DNA of 27,373 bases. Source: an uncultured Caryophanales bacterium (GTDB lineage: Bacteria; Bacillota_I; Bacilli_A; RFN20; CAG-826). Shown here piece by piece: positions 15,306 through 22,491 of the stretch (positions are counted from its first letter, which is position 1; the number at the start of each line of letters is the position of its first letter). Position numbers and translations under genes: made by a program. The notes under the pieces are model-generated. The model saw only the letters and a program-made list of their open reading frames with translations, ran no database searches and was not told where the DNA came from. Location: assembly GCA_947303105.1 (NCBI GenBank), contig CAMYXQ010000002.1, positions 1-27,373 of the forward strand, in the 5' to 3' direction.

Positions 15306-16318
15306 GCAAGATTCTGGCTATCGAATCCAGCTGCGATGAAACCGCGGTCGCCATCACCGACGGCGGAAAGCTTTTGGCTAACGTCGTTGCCACCCAGATC
15401 TCCGTCCATGAGAAATACGGCGGCGTCATGCCGGAAATCGCTTCGCGCCTCCATTGCGAGAACATCGCCGTTTGCCTCAAAGAGGCACTCGAACAATCCG
15501 GTCTTCGTTATGAAGACTTGGATGCGGTCGCCGTTACCCGCGGTCCCGGTTTGATCGGTTGTCTTCATATCGGTATGCAGGCGGCCAAATCAATCGCGAT
15601 GCTGTACAACAAACCGCTTATCCCCGTTCATCACTTGGCTGGCCATATCTATGCCAATGAATATGTAGGCGAACTTAAGTTCCCGTTGCTATGCGTCGTC
15701 GTCAGCGGTGGCAACACCGAACTTGTCATCATGCGGGATCATCTCGATTTCGAAATCATCGGCGAGACCAAAGATGATGCGGTCGGGGAATGTTACGACA
15801 AAGTCGCCCGTGTTCTCGGGCTGCCATATCCCGGCGGTGTTCCAATCGATCAGCATGCCAAGAATGGCAAACATACCTACGATTTGCCGAAACCCCTTCA
15901 CGGACAAGGCTATGACTTCTCCTACAGCGGTCTGAAGACCGCGGTCATCAATCTCGTCAACACCTTGAAAATGAAAGGCGAGGAAATCCGCATCGACGAC
16001 ATGGCTCGTTCTTTCCAGGATGTCGCCATCGGAATGATTCTTGAGAAGACAGTCAAAGCGGCTTTGGATTTCAATGTGAAACAAATCGTCTTGGCCGGTG
16101 GCGTCAGCGCCAACAGCTACCTCCGTGAGCAGATGCACAAACGTTTTGATAACAGTGGCATCGAACTGATCATCCCGCCGATTTGGTGCACGACCGACAA
16201 TGCGGCGATGATCGCCAAAGTCGCCGAACATCTATATGAAGAAGGATTCTCGGCGCCGCTCACCATTGGGGTAGACCCCAATTGGAAAATTGACCATTTT
16301 CGCGAATTTGATTCGTGA
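15302..16318 (+). CDS. tsaD: tRNA N6-adenosine threonylcarbamoyltransferase TsaD
   Basis: The 338-residue enzyme transfers the threonylcarbamoyl group to A37 of tRNA. The metal-binding motif HHLAGH is at residues 110-115 (His111 and His115 equivalents). Other family signatures are ESSCDETAVA at the N-terminus, SGGNTELV, DDAVGECYDKVAR, YDFSYSGLKTA, LAGGVSANSYLR and CTDNAAMIA. Length is normal. The ATG overlaps rimI by 4 nt with AGGAG upstream. It is the last gene of the operon; no clear terminator follows, only a 7-bp inverted repeat. Confidence 0.97.
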   Translation: MSKILAIESSCDETAVAITDGGKLLANVVATQISVHEKYGGVMPEIASRLHCENIAVCLKEALEQSGLRYEDLDAVAVTRGPGLIGCLHIGMQAAKSIAMLYNKPLIPVHHLAGHIYANEYVGELKFPLLCVVVSGGNTELVIMRDHLDFEIIGETKDDAVGECYDKVARVLGLPYPGGVPIDQHAKNGKHTYDLPKPLHGQGYDFSYSGLKTAVINLVNTLKMKGEEIRIDDMARSFQDVAIGMILEKTVKAALDFNVKQIVLAGGVSANSYLREQMHKRFDNSGIELIIPPIWCTTDNAAMIAKVAEHLYEEGFSAPLTIGVDPNWKIDHFREFDS

Positions 16319-16337
16319 TTCCTTTGACTAGGAATCA
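16316..16337. repeat. Inverted repeat centred on the asnS -35 box
   Basis: TGATTCC (16316-16322) and GGAATCA (16331-16337) are perfect complements separated by TTTGACTA, which contains the -35 hexamer TTGACT. There is no T-tract, so it reads more like an operator than a terminator. Confidence 0.5.
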
Positions 16338-16352
16338 ACTCGCGTTTAGGAT
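16324..16352 (+). promoter_or_regulatory. Promoter of asnS
   Basis: TTGACT (16324-16329), exactly 17 nt, TAGGAT (16347-16352). The predicted start is near 16359, with GGGAGG as Shine-Dalgarno site just before ATG 16378. The leader of about 20 nt is far too short for a T-box. Confidence 0.75.
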
Positions 16353-16377
16353 TTATTCACGCAGGGAGGAAAAAACC

Positions 16378-17763
16378 ATGCAGAAGAAAGCGTATGAAAT
16401 CAAACAGTTATTCGCTCGCTTTGCCGCGAACGAATCTTTGCCCTTCGACCAGGAAATTTTCGTCGAAGGATGGGTTCGTACCAATCGCAATTCGGGCAAA
16501 ATCGCTTTCATCGAACTTCACGATGGCACTTGCTTCCGTTCTTTGCAGATTGTCTATGGTCCTGAGCTAAAGGATTTCGAAGCCGTCACCCATTACAACA
16601 CCGGTGCGGCGATCGGCGTCCGCGGCAAACTCGTGGCCACCCCGGAGGGGCAGCAGCCCTTCGAAGTCCACGCCGCGGAAATCATCCTCCTCGGCTCCGT
16701 TTCCGATGACTACCCGCTTCAAAAGAAGCGCCATACTTTCGAATATCTCCGCGAGGAAGCTTATCTCCGTCCGCGCGCCAACACCTTTGATGCGGTGTTC
16801 CGTCTCCGTTCCGTCTTGGCCATGGGCGTCCATACTTATTTCCAGGATCGCGGATTCGTTTATGTCCACACCCCTGAGATCACCGCGAACGACGCCGAAG
16901 GCGCCGGCCAGACTTTCCTCGTCGCGACCGATGCCAAAGATCCGGTCAACGACTTCTTCGGCCGCCGCGCTTCGTTGACCGTCTCTGGTCAGCTCCATGG
17001 CGAAGCCTTCGCGTTGGCGTTCAAGAACATCTATACCTTCGGCCCGACCTTCCGCGCCGAAAAGAGCAACACGACCAGACATGCCGCCGAATTTTGGATG
17101 ATCGAACCGGAAATCGCGTTCGCCGATCTGGAAGACGATATGGATTTGATTGAGGATTGTATCAAATATCTCATCCGTTACGTCATGGATCGTTGCCCTG
17201 ATGAAATGGCCTTCTTCGACCAGAGAATCGCCCCGGGAACCATCGCCAAACTAGAGGCCGTTCTCAACGCGCCGTTCACCCGTATGGAATACACCGAAGG
17301 CATCCGTCTGCTCCAAGAAGCGGTGGCCAAAGGCCATAAGTTCGAGAACAACAAAATCGAATGGGGCATGGATCTCCAAAGCGAGCACGAACGTTATCTC
17401 ACCGAAGAGATCGTCAAAGGCCCGCTCTTCCTCATCAACTACCCGAAGGAAATCAAAGCGTTCTATATGCGTGAGAACGATGACGGCAGAACCGTCGCCG
17501 CCTGTGACTTACTCGTCCCGGGCGAAGGCGAAATCGTCGGCGGCAGTGAGCGTGAAGAACGTTATGACGTCCTCAAAACGAAGATGGACGCGCTTGGCAA
17601 CACCAAGGGTTTGGAATGGTATCTGAATCTTCGCCGTTTCGGCGGTTGCCGCCATGCCGGATTCGGCATCGGCTTCGATCGCTTGATCATGTATATCACT
17701 GGCATCGCCAACATCCGCGACACCGAACCGTTCCCGAGAACATCGAATAATTTGAAGTATTGA
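16378..17763 (+). CDS. asnS: Asparaginyl-tRNA synthetase
   Basis: The 461-residue class IIb synthetase charges tRNA-Asn with asparagine. An N-terminal OB-fold anticodon domain (IFVEGWVRTNRNSGKIAFIEL, about residues 26-46) precedes the catalytic domain with motif 2 (FRAEKSNTTRH, about 225-235) and motif 3 (GFGIGFDRLIMY, about 428-439). The FRAEKSNTTRH form and NIRDTEPFPRT ending separate AsnRS from AspRS. The ATG at 16378 has a good Shine-Dalgarno site; the longer frame from 16315 would include the promoter. Because a dedicated AsnRS is present, the GatCAB complex encoded further right is more likely to serve Gln-tRNA formation. Confidence 0.96.
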   Translation: MQKKAYEIKQLFARFAANESLPFDQEIFVEGWVRTNRNSGKIAFIELHDGTCFRSLQIVYGPELKDFEAVTHYNTGAAIGVRGKLVATPEGQQPFEVHAAEIILLGSVSDDYPLQKKRHTFEYLREEAYLRPRANTFDAVFRLRSVLAMGVHTYFQDRGFVYVHTPEITANDAEGAGQTFLVATDAKDPVNDFFGRRASLTVSGQLHGEAFALAFKNIYTFGPTFRAEKSNTTRHAAEFWMIEPEIAFADLEDDMDLIEDCIKYLIRYVMDRCPDEMAFFDQRIAPGTIAKLEAVLNAPFTRMEYTEGIRLLQEAVAKGHKFENNKIEWGMDLQSEHERYLTEEIVKGPLFLINYPKEIKAFYMRENDDGRTVAACDLLVPGEGEIVGGSEREERYDVLKTKMDALGNTKGLEWYLNLRRFGGCRHAGFGIGFDRLIMYITGIANIRDTEPFPRTSNNLKY

Positions 17764-17765
17764 TT

Positions 17766-17903
17766 ATGGCCAAACAAAAGAAAATCCTGACACCCGAAGA
17801 AAAAACCGCCTTGTCCAGGCGGAGGATTTTCTATGGTCTAATCGCGTTGATCGCCGTCATGATCGTGTTGATCGCGTGGGCGATCATCGAAATCTTTATT
17901 TGA
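17766..17903 (+). CDS. 45-residue single-helix membrane protein
   Basis: An ATG 2 nt after the asnS stop opens a 45-codon frame ending at TGA 17901-17903. The product has a Lys/Arg-rich cytoplasmic-type head of about 20 residues (KQKKILTPEEKTALSRRR) and one clear transmembrane helix (about 22-42, GLIALIAVMIVLIAWAIIEI). The positive-inside charge pattern, immediate coupling to asnS and termination right before a strong terminator argue that it is real. It has no Shine-Dalgarno site and would rely on translational coupling. The function is unknown; it superficially resembles small accessory membrane proteins, but no family is recognised. Confidence 0.6.
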   Translation: MAKQKKILTPEEKTALSRRRIFYGLIALIAVMIVLIAWAIIEIFI

Positions 17904-18611
17904 TCACTCTTGATCATTAGGGGAGGCATTGTCCTCCTCTTTTTGTACTGGTCTGACGCCAGGGATCGGGCCGGGGCCAGGATACACGTTATCGTAGTAG
18001 TTGTAGTCGGTGAGGTCTTTCTTAAAGACCGAACGGGCGCGGCGATCGACGAAGATGGCGCGAGCAACGAAAGCCCAAAGAACGAAGAACAAATACGTTC
18101 CGCCGACGAGCCACAAGGTGCAGAGGATATAAGAAGGATAATAGGCACCCACAAAGTGAGGCGTATTGATAAGCGCGGGCCAGCTCGCTAAGATGCGCAT
18201 TCCCCAGACGGTCGCGTAGTAGGCATCATTGCCGAAATCCCACTGATAGAACAAGGTGCCGAATTCACCCCAGAAATTCCGGGTCCATTCATCGGTCACG
18301 CCGGCGTAAATGACATAGAACAAAACGGAGACAAAGAGAATTAAGAGCGGCGGGGTGGCTTGGATGAACAAGCGGCGGGCATTTTTGATGCGGGCATATT
18401 TCCGGAAATGCTTCTCATCTTCGATCACCCGATAACGGACGGCATCGCTTACATCCTGGTCGAGGCGTTTGCCCATCCCTAAGGTAATGACGCGGATGAG
18501 AGCGCCGATCAAAGCGGCGACGATGAAAATGAGGGTCAGGATGACCGCGGCGATGATCAGCAAGCGGCGATCGGTCTCATTGAGGTTGACGGGGCTAGAA
18601 TAAATCATCAT
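17904..18611 (-). CDS. Multi-pass membrane protein, unknown function
   Basis: The product is about 235 residues with one helix near the start (about 17-39), another near 83-101 and one or two in the last third (about 165-190), plus an amphipathic Trp/Tyr-rich loop between. The C-terminus is Pro/Gly- then Asp/Glu-rich. I chose the ATG at 18611 because AGGAGG lies 9 nt before it; ATGs at 18617 (only 3 nt from AGGAGG) and 18608 are alternatives. The gene overlaps the preceding one by about 17 nt and is last in a three-gene minus-strand operon. Its stop codon abuts that of the 45-residue plus-strand gene, and its 3' end carries the plus-strand terminator. Confidence 0.78.
   Translation of the reverse strand: MMIYSSPVNLNETDRRLLIIAAVILTLIFIVAALIGALIRVITLGMGKRLDQDVSDAVRYRVIEDEKHFRKYARIKNARRLFIQATPPLLILFVSVLFYVIYAGVTDEWTRNFWGEFGTLFYQWDFGNDAYYATVWGMRILASWPALINTPHFVGAYYPSYILCTLWLVGGTYLFFVLWAFVARAIFVDRRARSVFKKDLTDYNYYDNVYPGPGPIPGVRPVQKEEDNASPNDQE
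17920..17944 (+). terminator. Plus-strand terminator inside the converging gene
   Basis: GGGGAGG (17920-17926) pairs with CCTCCTC (17933-17939) including one G-U pair, loop CATTGT, followed by TTTTT. It would end the asnS transcript. It is embedded in the last codons of the minus-strand gene. Confidence 0.8.
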
Positions 18612-19107
18612 ATCCATCGTCCTCCTGTTTGATCTCGCTCGGGGCATCCGAAACATCCTGGGTCGGTTCGTCTGCGGCTAAATTTTCCGGAATTGCGGGG
18701 AATTCCTGATTTTGGGTTGGGGTTTGATCGATATAAGTGGGCTGCTTGGCAACGGACGGAGAATCGTTGTTCGGCAAGCTTTGAGGCTGTTCTTGGGCCG
18801 GCGCGTTTTGCGGCATGCCGTAGTAATTATTTTGAACGTAGGTCGGGCCTTGGACCGGGGCGACATCGGGTTTGGCTTCTTGATACATCGCCTCTTGCTG
18901 GGCCTTGATGGCGCGGGCGACCGCCTCATCCTCTTTTAACGGGACAAGGAAGGAATCGCCTTTGAAGAAACGGATCGTTCCACGGAAAAAGAAATATACT
19001 CCTTGACCGAACGCGTATAGGGCGCCGACGGCAATCCCTAATACGAGGAACGGGAAGAGAAGGAGGTAGACCATTCCGACACCGATGTACTTCAGAAAAC
19101 GACCCAT
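18595..19107 (-). CDS. Membrane protein with disordered Pro/Gln-rich tail
   Basis: The 170-residue product has one or two hydrophobic segments in the first 45 residues (VGMVYLLLFPFLVLGIAVGA and the following Phe-rich stretch) and then a long low-complexity tail rich in Pro, Gln, Asn and acidic residues, including YVQNNYYG and ending in a very acidic EDDGYDDLF. The tail looks intrinsically disordered and cytoplasmic. The start lies 4 nt after the stop of the upstream gene, with a weak AAGG 12 nt before ATG. No family is recognised; the operon context suggests a small membrane complex with its two neighbours. Confidence 0.8.
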   Translation of the reverse strand: MGRFLKYIGVGMVYLLLFPFLVLGIAVGALYAFGQGVYFFFRGTIRFFKGDSFLVPLKEDEAVARAIKAQQEAMYQEAKPDVAPVQGPTYVQNNYYGMPQNAPAQEQPQSLPNNDSPSVAKQPTYIDQTPTQNQEFPAIPENLAADEPTQDVSDAPSEIKQEDDGYDDLF

Positions 19108-19111
19108 GTGA

Positions 19112-20029
19112 TTATTTTGCCTTACTCTCTTTCGTTGTCCACTTAATTCTTCTTACGAAGATTAACATTATCAGTCCAAAAAGGAACGGGAACAAGGAGG
19201 CAAGAAGAATTCCGCTGCCCTCCGGCATGAAACGGTGGAGGATCGCGAAGAGGAAGATGCCAACCAAAACGGCGACGCCGGACAAAATCCAAAGTAGCTT
19301 GTCGCACGCAGTCAAAAGGTAATAAACACTCATGATGCCAAAGAAGACGCCAGAGACGACAAAAGCCAATCCAACTGGGAACGAAACGAAGCCAATGCCC
19401 ACTCCCAGACCGGAGAAGAACACGGCGAGAGAAGGAATCAAAATGACCGACCAACCCTCTTCGGTATTGAGAGAGAATCTTTCATAAAAGATTCCGATGA
19501 GAATATGAGACAAAACCATCTCCGCTAAACCAATACCCAAAAGGAACGCGGGGATGGCGGGGCGGACATGGGTGTTTTCCGCCAAACCAAGAATCTGCAG
19601 CGAGTCTTCGATGATGTCGATTTCGTAAACGCCTTTGATGAAAAAGAAGGCGGCATAATTGAAGGCCAAAGTCAAAACGGCCCCGACGAAAATCGCCAAG
19701 GATAACGGAAGCTTATTTCGTGACATAATGCCGTATATTCCGCCGGCAAGGATGGATGGGACGAAATAGAATAACGCCTCAGTCAGGTTGAAAAATGAGG
19801 CGGCGACGCTAAGCAAGGAAGCCGCGATCATGAAAGGCAAGCTGTAGCGGATCGAAGTGATGCGAGTGCCGAGTGCCGAAGCGGCCGCCAAGATAAAAAC
19901 AACCAAGAAAGATACGACAGGCAAAAAACCGCCGAGAACCGATAACACGACGATGACTCCGGCAAGGATGCCGAGGAAGGCGATGTTCTGGGCGGGAGTT
20001 TTTCTTTCCTGGATGAGCGGCATGGACAT
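19112..20029 (-). CDS. Polytopic membrane protein (about 8-9 helices), DUF2232-like in appearance
   Basis: The 305-residue protein is almost wholly hydrophobic with about eight or nine helices and a short basic N-terminus. The overall layout, with long Phe/Leu/Gly helices, a short acidic loop near residue 130 (YEIDIIEDSLQILG) and a helix pair before it, recalls the DUF2232 (YybS-like) or ECF S-component-like membrane families, but no signature residue settles this. It is the first gene of the minus-strand operon. No Shine-Dalgarno site precedes ATG 20029; a TACATA box 14 nt upstream suggests a very short leader. ATG 20023 is an alternative start. Confidence 0.8.
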   Translation of the reverse strand: MSMPLIQERKTPAQNIAFLGILAGVIVVLSVLGGFLPVVSFLVVFILAAASALGTRITSIRYSLPFMIAASLLSVAASFFNLTEALFYFVPSILAGGIYGIMSRNKLPLSLAIFVGAVLTLAFNYAAFFFIKGVYEIDIIEDSLQILGLAENTHVRPAIPAFLLGIGLAEMVLSHILIGIFYERFSLNTEEGWSVILIPSLAVFFSGLGVGIGFVSFPVGLAFVVSGVFFGIMSVYYLLTACDKLLWILSGVAVLVGIFLFAILHRFMPEGSGILLASLFPFLFGLIMLIFVRRIKWTTKESKAK

Positions 20030-20079
20030 ATTTTCGCATGTTTTATGTAAAATTCTCCATTTCTTGCGTATTTATTGGT

Positions 20080-20142
20080 GAGAAAGCGCAACCTCATCTC
20101 CTTAGCGTTATCCCATGAACCTCTCTCCCCCTGCGCTTTCTC
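20080..20142. repeat. 11-bp inverted repeat with long loop in the divergent promoter region
   Basis: GAGAAAGCGCA (20080-20090) and TGCGCTTTCTC (20132-20142) are perfect complements around a 41-nt pyrimidine-rich spacer. It sits between the divergent starts of the minus-strand membrane operon (20029) and pcrA (20209). It could be an operator, the base of a small RNA, or a leader structure. No known ncRNA family was recognised on either strand. Confidence 0.5.
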
Positions 20143-20190
20143 TTCAAAAATCTTTATTCCTTCTCTTTATGAGAAGGTCAGAAAAGAGTA

Positions 20191-20199
20191 TGCTTATAT
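20191..20199 (+). promoter_or_regulatory. Extended -10 of pcrA, near-leaderless
   Basis: TGCTTATAT reads as TG-N-TTATAT, ending 9 nt before ATG 20209. Transcription would start about 2-4 nt before the start codon. No Shine-Dalgarno site is present. Confidence 0.5.
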
Positions 20200-20208
20200 C
20201 GTTCCCTT

Positions 20209-22491
20209 ATGAACGATTCCAAGGTCATGCTCAACGAACGCCAGCTGGAAGCGGTCACGACCGGCAGCCAATATGCCCGCGTCATCGCCGGCGCCGGGTC
20301 TGGCAAAACCGCAGTTTTGACGCGCCGTATCGCTTTCTTAATCAGCGAGTGTCACGTGGACCCAACCCGTATTTTGGCCATCGCTTTCACCAACAAAGTT
20401 GCCCAGGAGATGCGGGAACGCGCCAGCAAGATCGTTCGTGACACCATTCATTACGACCCGAATCTTCATATCTCTACGTTCCACTCATTCTGCGCGCGTT
20501 TTTTACGCACCGAATGTCGCCTCTTAGGTTATCCGATCGGTTTCTCCATCTATGATGAAGAAGATCAAGGGAAAGTCGTGAAGAATATCGCGGTGGACCT
20601 TGGCTATAAAAAAGGCGACCCCATCGTGAAGACGGCGTTGTCGTATATCCGTCGGAACAAAGGCAAAGGCAAATACCCGGAGAACATCAGCAAAGAGCAT
20701 TTCCGTTCCGAAGAGGACAGAATCAGCTTCCAGTTCTACGAAAAGTATGAGGAATACAAACAAAAAGGCTATGCCTTCGATTTTGATGACCTCTTACTGA
20801 AAACAATCGAAATCCTCGAAATGGATGAAGTCGTGCGTTCCAAATGGGCCGATCGTTTTGACTGCATTCTGGTCGATGAGTTCCAGGATACGAACGACAT
20901 TCAGTTCAAGCTCATGCGCTTGCTGATGCGTCCGGACACCAGCGTCTATGTCGTGGGTGACCCTGACCAGACCATCTACACCTGGCGCGGCGCAAACCCG
21001 AACATCATCCTGAATTTCGAAGGGATGTTCCCTGGCGCGGAAACGATCATTCTCAACGAGAACTATCGTTCTACCCAGAATATCTTGGATGCGGCGAACA
21101 AACTCATCGCCCATAACAAGAAACGTGTCCCGAAGGATTTGTTCACGAAAGCGGAATCCGGGACGAAGATTCAAACAAAGGTGGCTTCATCCGTTGATTA
21201 TGAAGCCGATTGGGTCGTCGCCAAGATCGCTGAGCTCGGCCGCAAAGAAAGAATCAACGGCGAACCCCAATATCGGAATTCGGCGATTTTGTATCGTTCT
21301 TCTTATCTGACCCGCCCGTTCGAAGCCGCCTTAAAAGACCACGGAATTCCGTACCGGATTTTTGGTGGGTTACGTTTTTATGAGCGTATGGAAGTCAAAG
21401 ACGTTTTGGCTTACATCAACTTGCTGGTCAATGACTTCGATAATGTCTCCTTCGAGCGCATTTGCAATGTGCCTAAACGCGGTGTGGGTGACACGTCGCT
21501 CGCCCGCATCCGCCAAGAAGCGATCGCTGCCAACTTGTCCGAATATCAATATATCCGCAACATCGATCAGTTCCGCGACGTCACCGAAGTGCCGACTAAG
21601 GTTATCAATGCACTTTCATCTATGATGAAAAAGATGGAGGATGCCCGCCGCAAGCTCGATGAACGTCTCGAAGCGTACTCTGGCATTCTCCATGACTTAA
21701 TCTCGGATTTGGGTTACCTGACTTATCTCGCCGAAGAAGAGGAACCAGACGAGGATCGTTTGGGCAATGTCAACGCGTTGTTTGATGACATATCCCATTA
21801 TTTGTCCAACAACCCCGAATCCAGTTTGGCCGAATATTTGCAGAACGTTTCCTTACTAACCGCCCAGGACGATATGAGCAGTGGGAACTATGTTTCCCTC
21901 ATGACGGTCCACGTCGCAAAGGGGTTGGAATTCGATCATGTCTTCGTCATCGGCATGAATGCCGGGACGTTCCCCTCGCAACGCGCCCTCAATGAAGAAG
22001 GCCGCGATTCGGAAGAAGAGGAACGGCGCCTTGCCTACGTTGCGTTCACGAGAGCTCGCAAAGATCTCTTCCTCAGCTGCAACCAGTCGTATTCCTATGT
22101 GACGGATTCAAAAGCGAATCCCTCGCCATACTTCGCGGAAGCCGGAATCGAATTGCCCAAACACAACGACTTCACGAGCAATCGCGTTTGGAACGATTAC
22201 CATGCGCCGAGAAAGAAACCCGCTACGTGGGACGATTACTTCGGCGATGGCGATGCCATCGATCCATTCGAGAAACAAGAGAAACGCGCCGAGCCAGCCG
22301 AACCAAAGAAAAACGGCATCGATTGGCATGTCGGCGATCGCCTCCATCACGAGAAGTTCGGTGATGGGGTCGTCGTGGAACTCTTAAGCGCCAATATCAT
22401 CATCGTCAATTTCGATGAGTGTGGTAAGAAGACATTGATGTCTTCACACCCCATGCTCAGCCGCATATCCAGCAAAGGAGGGGAAGCATGA
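20209..22491 (+). CDS. pcrA: ATP-dependent DNA helicase PcrA (UvrD/Rep family)
   Basis: The 760-residue superfamily 1A 3'-5' helicase acts in repair, replication-fork clearance and plasmid rolling-circle replication in Gram-positives. The N-terminal Q-motif LNERQLEAV is followed by Walker A AGAGSGKT (Lys33), TFHSFCARFLR, Walker B DEFQDTND (from Asp223), VGDPDQTIYTWRGA and NYRSTQNIL; later come SLMTVHVAKGLEFDHVFVIG and RRLAYVAFTRAR. The C-terminus (about 700-760) has a Tudor-like fold segment (GDRLHHEKFGDGVV) typical of PcrA, which binds RNA polymerase in other species. It overlaps ligA by 4 nt, the usual pcrA-ligA pairing of Bacillota. Confidence 0.96.
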   Translation: MNDSKVMLNERQLEAVTTGSQYARVIAGAGSGKTAVLTRRIAFLISECHVDPTRILAIAFTNKVAQEMRERASKIVRDTIHYDPNLHISTFHSFCARFLRTECRLLGYPIGFSIYDEEDQGKVVKNIAVDLGYKKGDPIVKTALSYIRRNKGKGKYPENISKEHFRSEEDRISFQFYEKYEEYKQKGYAFDFDDLLLKTIEILEMDEVVRSKWADRFDCILVDEFQDTNDIQFKLMRLLMRPDTSVYVVGDPDQTIYTWRGANPNIILNFEGMFPGAETIILNENYRSTQNILDAANKLIAHNKKRVPKDLFTKAESGTKIQTKVASSVDYEADWVVAKIAELGRKERINGEPQYRNSAILYRSSYLTRPFEAALKDHGIPYRIFGGLRFYERMEVKDVLAYINLLVNDFDNVSFERICNVPKRGVGDTSLARIRQEAIAANLSEYQYIRNIDQFRDVTEVPTKVINALSSMMKKMEDARRKLDERLEAYSGILHDLISDLGYLTYLAEEEEPDEDRLGNVNALFDDISHYLSNNPESSLAEYLQNVSLLTAQDDMSSGNYVSLMTVHVAKGLEFDHVFVIGMNAGTFPSQRALNEEGRDSEEEERRLAYVAFTRARKDLFLSCNQSYSYVTDSKANPSPYFAEAGIELPKHNDFTSNRVWNDYHAPRKKPATWDDYFGDGDAIDPFEKQEKRAEPAEPKKNGIDWHVGDRLHHEKFGDGVVVELLSANIIIVNFDECGKKTLMSSHPMLSRISSKGGEA

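Noticed and set aside
16378..17763. Mycoplasma-type genetic code (TGA = Trp)
   Set aside because: Genes here end at TGA in expected positions (for example ligA neighbours, gatA, 13814 and asnS) and no conserved domain requires reading through TGA.
20080..20142. Small SRP RNA or other known ncRNA in the divergent region
   Set aside because: The conserved SRP Alu-less core (GUCAGGUCCGGAAGGAAGCA type) is absent on both strands; only an inverted repeat is left.
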